Of a stretch of DNA of 11,028 nucleotides, positions 6,638-11,028 are shown one piece after another (the stretch's first letter is position 1; each line of letters begins with the position of its first letter). The position numbers and the translations under genes were made by a program. The notes beneath the pieces were generated by a model that worked only from the letters and a program-made list of their open reading frames with translations, did no database searches and was not told the DNA's origin. The DNA comes from Kiritimatiellia bacterium (GTDB lineage Bacteria > Verrucomicrobiota > Kiritimatiellia > RFP12 > UBA1067): positions 1 through 11,028 of the forward strand of contig JAFXEA010000571.1 of NCBI GenBank assembly GCA_017521065.1. The letters run 5' to 3'.

Positions 6638-7573
6638 ATGAGCAATCTGTTGTCAGTGTCTAAAGGCAAGGTTTTCACCGGAATGGCGGGTGCGTACAGC
6701 GCACTTTACACGCCTTTCAAAAAGGACGGTTCCCTCAACGAGGAGATGGTCGAAAAGGTAATCGAGTATGGGATCGCCAAAGGACTTCGCGGGTTTTATC
6801 TTACCGGTTCCACGGGAGAGGGTTTTCTTCTTTCGCCGGATGAGCGCAAGCGCGTGTTCGAGCGGGCAGTTAAGGCGTCGGCCGGTCGCGCCAAATTGAT
6901 TGCACACGTGGGGTGTCTTTCCAGTGACGATGCGGTGGCACTCGCAAAACATGCGGCCAAGGTCGGTGTAGACTGGGTGTCCTCGGTTGCTCCCGTTTAT
7001 TTCGGACAGTGCTTTGATGCCGCGTACGATCACTACAAGCGGATATCGTTCGCCACCGATCTGCCGTTCATGATCTATTCGCTCGGCGCGGATATCGTTC
7101 CCGACCGTGATGCACGTTTCTTAGAACTCAAGAACGTGCGCGGCATGAAGTACACGAACTACAAATACTGGACCGTTCAGGTGCTGCGGCGAAAGCTCCC
7201 GAAAGAGGCGATTTTCTTCGCGGGAGCCGACGAGCAGGTGCTTTCCGCATTGTCCACGGGCATCTTCGCCGGCTGCATCGGCACTTCGCAGAACGTGATT
7301 CCTGGACACTTCGCCAAGATATGTTCACTCGTGGCAGACAATGACATTGCCGCCGCATCAAAACTGCAGGATGAAGCCGTGAAGTTCGTAGAGCTTCTCA
7401 TCGCCAAGCCCAACGGTTCGTGGCACAAGAGCATGATGAAGTACATTGGACTCGACTGCGGAGAAGGGCGAGCACCCAACGGACGTCCTCTTTCCGCCGC
7501 TGAGCGCAAAGAACTTTTCGCGGCGATGGACGCGCTCGGTTTCATAAAGAAGAATGACGCAAAAGTGAAATGA
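6638..7573 (+). CDS. DapA-family aldolase, probable N-acetylneuraminate lyase
   Basis: 311 residues, the usual length of the NanA/DapA TIM-barrel family, cytoplasmic. The expected reaction is reversible cleavage of N-acetylneuraminate to N-acetylmannosamine and pyruvate through a Schiff base. Landmarks in order: AYSALYTPF (19-27), GFYLTGSTGEGFLLSPDERK (52-71) with the GSTGE pocket (57-61; lyases tend to GSTGE, DapA to GTTGE), Tyr147 in MIYSLGA, and Lys171 in VRGMKYTNYKYW (167-178) as the Schiff-base lysine. GIFAGCIGTSQNVIP (208-222) is the usual late barrel segment. The tyrosine motif reads YSLGA rather than the usual YNIPA, so specificity could differ from classical NanA. The sialidase and symporter support sialic acid as substrate; a related 2-keto-3-deoxy acid aldolase is the main alternative. 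Confidence 0.82.
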   Translation: MSNLLSVSKGKVFTGMAGAYSALYTPFKKDGSLNEEMVEKVIEYGIAKGLRGFYLTGSTGEGFLLSPDERKRVFERAVKASAGRAKLIAHVGCLSSDDAVALAKHAAKVGVDWVSSVAPVYFGQCFDAAYDHYKRISFATDLPFMIYSLGADIVPDRDARFLELKNVRGMKYTNYKYWTVQVLRRKLPKEAIFFAGADEQVLSALSTGIFAGCIGTSQNVIPGHFAKICSLVADNDIAAASKLQDEAVKFVELLIAKPNGSWHKSMMKYIGLDCGEGRAPNGRPLSAAERKELFAAMDALGFIKKNDAKVK

Positions 7574-7583
7574 TGCGTAAGCG

Positions 7584-7596
7584 GTCGGTTTCCGAC
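7584..7596 (+). other. small intercistronic hairpin before the symporter gene
   Basis: GTCGG (7584-7588), loop TTT, CCGAC (7592-7596) make a five-pair stem ending directly before the AGGGGGA ribosome site (7597-7603). It is short, and could modestly affect initiation or message stability of the membrane protein. Confidence 0.4.
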
Positions 7597-7603
7597 AGGG
7601 GGA
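7597..7603 (+). promoter_or_regulatory. Shine-Dalgarno AGGGGGA that sets the start at 7610
   Basis: AGGGGGA ends six bases before ATG 7610. A TTG at 7607 directly before this ATG is in frame but sits too close to the site. Confidence 0.7.
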
Positions 7604-7609
7604 TTTTTG

Positions 7610-9403
7610 ATGTTTGGACGTTTCATTCTCGTTTTGGCGGCGGTGTTGGCCGGAACCGCGCAGGGCGTGCAGCTTGCCGCCGAGCAGAACGGCGACCACA
7701 AGCTGCGCTACAGAATCGTCTATGACGGCACGAACGGATACGCCACGGCCATAAACGGTACGGGCGCTTCGGCGGGAGCGGGCACGCGGCGGATTTCGCC
7801 GTTGCCTGCTGTTCCGTCCGCAGGCATGCGTCTTCTTCCTGTCGGAGACCAGCATCTCGCGCTGGAGGGGGATGACGGCGCGAGGAACTGGTTCTATCAT
7901 GTGGTGACGGACCGGTGGGTGGCGGCAAAGGACTTCCGGTTCAAGAAGGGATTCGGGCCGGTTGCGTGGAGTGTCGTCACGCTGTATTTTATTCTTATGG
8001 CGGGCATGGCGATTCACTTCATGCGCAAGAAGAAATCCGCCGACGATTATTTCCGCGGCGGCGGACGCATTCCGTGGTATGTGGCGGGCATGAGCATTTT
8101 CGCCACCATGCTCTCGTCGGTGACGTTCCTTGCCGCTCCCGCGCAGTATTACATGTCGGACTGGCGGTACTTCCCGATGACGATCGGGATATTTGCGATG
8201 GCGCCGGTGGTGATCCGCTATTACCTTCCGTTCTTCCGCAGACTCAAGACGGCGAGCGCGTATGAATATCTCGAGCAGAGATTCAACGCGGCGGTTCGGC
8301 TTTTTGCGTCCGGCGCGTATGTAGTATTCATGATATCGCGCGTCGCGATCGTCACGCTGCTTCCGGCGCTCGCGCTCAACGCCATGACGAATGTTTCGGT
8401 GGACGGCTGCATTCTGGTATGCGGCGCGGCGACGATCCTTTATTGCGCGTTCGGCGGATTCGAGGCGGTGGTGTGGAGCGATTTCGTGCAGGGAATCGTA
8501 CTCGTGTCCGGCGCCGTCGCGATTTTCGTCGCGCTTATCATGGGTACCGACGGCGGCATTGCCGGCGCCTGGACCATGGCGGAGGCGAACGCGAAGACTA
8601 CGTTTCTTGATTTGCGCTTTCTCGCGACTGAACCGGTGTTGTGGGTGGTGCTGGTGCTGGCCGTCGTGGAGAATCTTTCGTCCTATACGAGCGACCAGTG
8701 CGTGATACAGCGGTACGGTTCGGTGAAGGACGAGAAGGCGGCAAGGCGTTCAATATGGTTCAACGGTGTGTTTACGCTTTTAGTGAGCGCGCTTTTCTGC
8801 GCGATAGGCACGGCGCTTTGGACGTACTACTGCAGCAATCCCGAGATGCTTGATCCGTCATTGCCGAAGGCTGACAGCATATTGCCGTTCTTTATCGTCT
8901 CCGGACTTCCAGCTCCGGTGGCGGGCCTTGTAGCGGCCGCGCTGTTTGCCGCTACGGTATCAACGCTTTCGGCGAATCTCTCGAGCGCAGCGACAGCGTT
9001 GACGGCGGATTTTGTGCTGAGGCTCCGTCCGTCGATGTCGGGCGAGGCGCAGATGAAGTGGGGGAAGCTTTTTACGTTCGCATCCGGCATAATGGGAGTC
9101 GCGGCGGCGCTTGCGCTTGCGCATTGCGATACGCGCTCGCTCTTCGATACGTTCAAGGAATTTATATCCGTCCTGACGGCGGGGCTGGCGGGGCTCTTCT
9201 TTCTCGGCGTGTTCGTGCGGCGCGTTAAAGGGCGCGCGGCGGTTGTAGGCCTTGTGGCCAACTACGCAATCTGCTTCACGCTAAGATACGCGCCTTTGCC
9301 GTTTGCTCGTCCGCACGTTTTCCTTGTCGGCGGCATCGGACTTTTGGTATGCGTCTTGACTGCATGGTTCGCAAGTTTTGTTATGAAAGAAGGTGAAAAG
9401 TGA
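7610..9403 (+). CDS. sodium:solute symporter (SSS), likely sialic acid, with kelch-like N-terminal remnant
   Basis: 597 residues. Residues 1-19 form a signal peptide or first membrane helix. Residues about 20-115 are polar and would be extracytoplasmic; GMRLLPVGDQHLALEGDDG (72-90) then WFYHVVTDRWVAAK (94-107) resembles a blade of the kelch N-acetylneuraminate mutarotase (NanM-like) fused to some SSS transporters. A full propeller needs about 350 residues, so only a remnant is present. The SSS core follows: membrane helix 116-137, then FRGGGRIPWYVAGMSIFATM (148-167) with SSVTFLAAPAQYY (169-181), YEYLEQRF (218-225), FGGFEAVVWSDFVQG (281-295), SDQCVIQRYGSVKDEKAARR (361-380) and STLSANLSSAATAL (451-464), the last matching the helix-8 sodium-site region. 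The predicted role is Na+-coupled uptake into the cytoplasm. Substrate is inferred only from the adjacent lyase and sialidase. The core is of normal SSS length and looks intact. Confidence 0.88.
   Translation: MFGRFILVLAAVLAGTAQGVQLAAEQNGDHKLRYRIVYDGTNGYATAINGTGASAGAGTRRISPLPAVPSAGMRLLPVGDQHLALEGDDGARNWFYHVVTDRWVAAKDFRFKKGFGPVAWSVVTLYFILMAGMAIHFMRKKKSADDYFRGGGRIPWYVAGMSIFATMLSSVTFLAAPAQYYMSDWRYFPMTIGIFAMAPVVIRYYLPFFRRLKTASAYEYLEQRFNAAVRLFASGAYVVFMISRVAIVTLLPALALNAMTNVSVDGCILVCGAATILYCAFGGFEAVVWSDFVQGIVLVSGAVAIFVALIMGTDGGIAGAWTMAEANAKTTFLDLRFLATEPVLWVVLVLAVVENLSSYTSDQCVIQRYGSVKDEKAARRSIWFNGVFTLLVSALFCAIGTALWTYYCSNPEMLDPSLPKADSILPFFIVSGLPAPVAGLVAAALFAATVSTLSANLSSAATALTADFVLRLRPSMSGEAQMKWGKLFTFASGIMGVAAALALAHCDTRSLFDTFKEFISVLTAGLAGLFFLGVFVRRVKGRAAVVGLVANYAICFTLRYAPLPFARPHVFLVGGIGLLVCVLTAWFASFVMKEGEK
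9388..9393 (+). promoter_or_regulatory. Shine-Dalgarno AGAAGG that favours GTG start 9400
   Basis: AGAAGG inside the end of the symporter gene lies six bases before GTG 9400, which overlaps the TGA at 9401-9403 as GTGA. The alternative ATG 9418 has AGGA at 9404-9407, ten bases away, and would shorten the protein by six residues. Confidence 0.55.
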
Positions 9404-10791
9404 AGGATGTTCAATTGATGGCCGGGTTCGCGCGTACGGACATAACGCCGCCTTTGGGCGTACCGGTAGTCGGATATTTCGAGGAGCGGTTTGCGAAAAA
9501 AGTCCTCGATCCGCTGGAGGCGAGCGCACTTGCCGTTTCCGACGGAGAAAATACGGCGGTGCTGATCGCCGCCGATCTTCTCGGAATTGAAGGAACCGTG
9601 TTTTCGTCCGCGCTCCGTTCCAGGATTGCGTCAGCGGCGGGGATTCGGGACAATGCGGTATTTCTCCACTGTACGCATACCCATACCGGTCCGGGGGCGG
9701 GAGTCGCCGATGAGGGAAGGTGCCATCTCTTCGACGGAACGGCCGAGTACAATGAGCGTCTTGCAGAGTCGCTCAGCAATGTCGCGAAGATGGCCGTTGC
9801 GGATATGGTTCCGGCGAGTCTGGCATACGGCAGAGCCGAGGCGAAGAGGATTTCGTTCGTGCGCAGATACAGAATGAAGGACGGTTCCATCCGCACCAAT
9901 CCCGGCGTGAACAATCCTGATATAGATTCCCCTCTCGGAACTCCGGATGAAACGGTTCAGGTAGTCCGCATCCGCAGAGAGGGGAAGGGCGACATAGCCG
10001 TACTCAATTTCGCGACGCATCCCGATGTGGTCGGCGGAGAGGTGATTTCCGGCGATTGGCCGGCTTTTGCGAGGCGGACGTTTGAGAGTGCGGAACCCGG
10101 CGCATCATGCATATTTTTCAACGGTGCGCAGGGTGATGTGAACCATGTGTGCACCGATCCGCGTCCGGGCGAACGCGAAGGGCTTGCGCCGGATTTTGAT
10201 GATGTCGACAGAGGGTACGAGCATGCGCAGCATATGGGGCGCACGGTTGCCGCCGCCGCTCTATCCGTCTGGGGCAAGTGCGTTCCGTTGCCGTCCGGCC
10301 GCGTACGGTTCGATGTGAAGAATGTCAGTGTACCGTCCCAAAGGCCGAGTCCTGAGGAGCTTCCGCAGGCCCGTAGGTTCGTTGCGCTTCACGGCGAGGG
10401 ACGCGACGAGGAGATTCCTTTCAGCGGAATGGAGCTCACGACGGTTGTGGCTGAGGCGGGGCGAATGCTTTCGCTTGAGAACGGACCTGATTTCTTCGAG
10501 ATGCCGGTATCGGCCGTTTCGATCGGCGATTCGCTCGCGTTTACCGGAGTGCCGGGTGAACCGTTTACGGAAATCGGGCGCGGCGTAAAGACGGCATCGC
10601 CATTTGCGGTCACGCTTTTCAGCTGTTTGACCAATGGCTCGTGCGGGTATTTCCCGATGAAATCCGCGTATTCGGAAGGTGGATATGAGGCAAGGTCTTC
10701 CATATTCGGATCGTCCGTCGCTGACGACATCATAGCGGGCCAGCTCAAGCTTCTGAATTCGCTGAAACGCAGTCCTTTTGAATATCAGTAA
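9400..10791 (+). CDS. neutral/alkaline non-lysosomal ceramidase-like hydrolase (N-terminal domain only)
   Basis: 463 residues, matching the catalytic domain of PF04734 without the C-terminal Ig-like domain of true neutral ceramidases. The pattern in order: AGFARTDITPPLGVPVVGY (8-26), FLHCTHTHTGPG (88-99) with His93 and His95 as zinc-ligand candidates, NFATHPDVVGG (203-213) with His207, GDWPAFARR (218-226), FFNGAQGDVNH (239-249), GVPGEPFTEIG (383-393) with Glu387, and NGSCGYFPMK (412-421) with Tyr417. A metal amidase site seems complete. There is no signal peptide, so the protein is likely cytoplasmic, unlike secreted bacterial ceramidases. Relatives of this kind are common in PVC-group sugar clusters and their substrates are mostly unknown. 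Here an N-acyl sugar or other amide is plausible; ceramide is possible if sialylated glycolipids were the diet, but nothing in the sequence proves it. GTG start with translational coupling to the symporter. Confidence 0.8.
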   Translation: MKDVQLMAGFARTDITPPLGVPVVGYFEERFAKKVLDPLEASALAVSDGENTAVLIAADLLGIEGTVFSSALRSRIASAAGIRDNAVFLHCTHTHTGPGAGVADEGRCHLFDGTAEYNERLAESLSNVAKMAVADMVPASLAYGRAEAKRISFVRRYRMKDGSIRTNPGVNNPDIDSPLGTPDETVQVVRIRREGKGDIAVLNFATHPDVVGGEVISGDWPAFARRTFESAEPGASCIFFNGAQGDVNHVCTDPRPGEREGLAPDFDDVDRGYEHAQHMGRTVAAAALSVWGKCVPLPSGRVRFDVKNVSVPSQRPSPEELPQARRFVALHGEGRDEEIPFSGMELTTVVAEAGRMLSLENGPDFFEMPVSAVSIGDSLAFTGVPGEPFTEIGRGVKTASPFAVTLFSCLTNGSCGYFPMKSAYSEGGYEARSSIFGSSVADDIIAGQLKLLNSLKRSPFEYQ

Positions 10792-10881
10792 AACTCTTGA
10801 TTGTAATCGGAGTGGGGGATTTTCTGGGGACCCTTCGGCGCTGGGTGTCGGAAAAGGTAGCCTGGGCTGAAGTGTAAAATT

Positions 10882-10904
10882 TATGTCAAAAAAAAAATGA
10901 CATA
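10882..10904. promoter_or_regulatory. operator-like palindrome TATGTCA-A9-TGACATA
   Basis: Two perfect seven-base arms (10882-10888 and 10898-10904) flank nine A. A third half-site TGACAT at 10909-10914 repeats the right arm 11 bases on, one helical turn. An A-tract between half-sites and overlap of the third with a -35-like TTGACA suggest binding of a dimeric regulator. The identity of the regulator is unknown. Confidence 0.6.
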
Positions 10905-10907
10905 GAT

Positions 10908-10936
10908 TTGACATTTCATTTCTGGCTTTTTGATAT
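10908..10936 (+). promoter_or_regulatory. possible sigma70-type promoter
   Basis: TTGACA (10908-10913) is a perfect -35 box. TGATAT (10931-10936) lies after a 17-base spacer but matches only three of six -10 positions; TATCTT (10934-10939) is closer to consensus but 20 bases away. The overlap with a TGACAT half-site would allow repression. Confidence 0.4.
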
Positions 10937-11028
10937 CTTACCGCCTGTCGCGACGATTGTGTCCCGACGGAACGAAAGGGAATATCGAAAAGGCCAGAAT
11001 AGCAAGAATCAAGGCGGAAGTTGAAGGC

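Larger units (their letters stand above)
10792..11028 (+). other. 3' intergenic region, start of the next transcription unit
   Basis: I find no convincing gene here. Bases 10792-10880 hold only weak stems such as ACCC/GGGT (about 10830-10846) without a T-run, so no clear terminator for the operon. The AT-rich part 10876-10940 holds the palindrome and promoter-like boxes listed separately. The frame from TTG 10957 is open to the end of the window (24 codons), but it has no ribosome site or recognisable sequence; it could be leader RNA or the 5' end of the next gene. Confidence 0.6.

Noticed and set aside
1..10791. Ganglioside degradation system (sialidase, glycosidase, ceramidase)
   Set aside because: Attractive as a story, but the ceramidase-like protein has no signal peptide and no gene shows lipid specificity, so I keep it only as a weak possibility.
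10825..10850. Possible terminator after the ceramidase-like gene
   Set aside because: Only a four-pair ACCC/GGGT stem is visible, and no T-run follows.
10957..11028. Open frame from TTG to the end of the window as a new gene
   Set aside because: Only 24 codons are visible, with no Shine-Dalgarno or recognisable family start.

Overview
The window reads as a piece of a PVC-group (Verrucomicrobiota/Lentisphaerota, perhaps Kiritimatiellae-like) genome. This is inferred from gene content only: GH33-type sialidase, GxDLY-type SGNH esterase, multidomain TIM-barrel secreted protein, N-acetylneuraminate-lyase-like protein, SSS symporter and a ceramidase-like protein, with moderately GC-rich sequence and palindromic intergenic repeats. 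All eight or nine genes lie on the + strand, packed tightly or overlapping, and look like one sialic-acid / host-glycan utilisation operon or a large part of one.

Layout. 1-738: 3' part of an Asp-box sialidase whose start lies upstream of the window. 750-1721: a reduced protein whose C-terminal half resembles the end of GH78 alpha-L-rhamnosidases but seems to lack the catalytic segments. 1723-2937: exported SGNH/GDSL hydrolase. 2934-5393 (ATGA overlap with the previous gene): exported 819-residue multidomain TIM-barrel protein. 5453-5959 and 6021-6539: two small cytoplasmic paralogues of uncertain function, the second cysteine-rich. They are separated by ten degenerate telomere-like heptamers (5942-6011), and the second gene ends inside a double-hairpin repeat (6535-6589). 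6638-7573: DapA/NanA-family aldolase, probably N-acetylneuraminate lyase. 7610-9403: sodium:solute symporter with an unusual N-terminal domain that may be a remnant of a kelch mutarotase. 9400-10791 (GTGA overlap): ceramidase-like protein without a signal peptide. 10792-11028: non-coding as far as I can see, with an operator-like palindrome TATGTCA-A9-TGACATA and a possible promoter for a gene beyond the window.

How the genes may work together (inference). The exported sialidase releases sialic acid, the SGNH esterase may strip O-acetyl groups, the symporter imports the sugar, and the lyase splits it to N-acetylmannosamine and pyruvate. No nanE, nanK, nagA or nagB is present, so the pathway would have to be completed elsewhere. 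The two small paralogues and the ceramidase-like protein have no established place in this pathway and are the most open functional question. The clearest unusual points are the catalytically gutted rhamnosidase relative, the symporter with the shrunken kelch-like head, the repeats that supply stop codons to both small paralogues, and a palindrome-derived linker inside the TIM-barrel gene.
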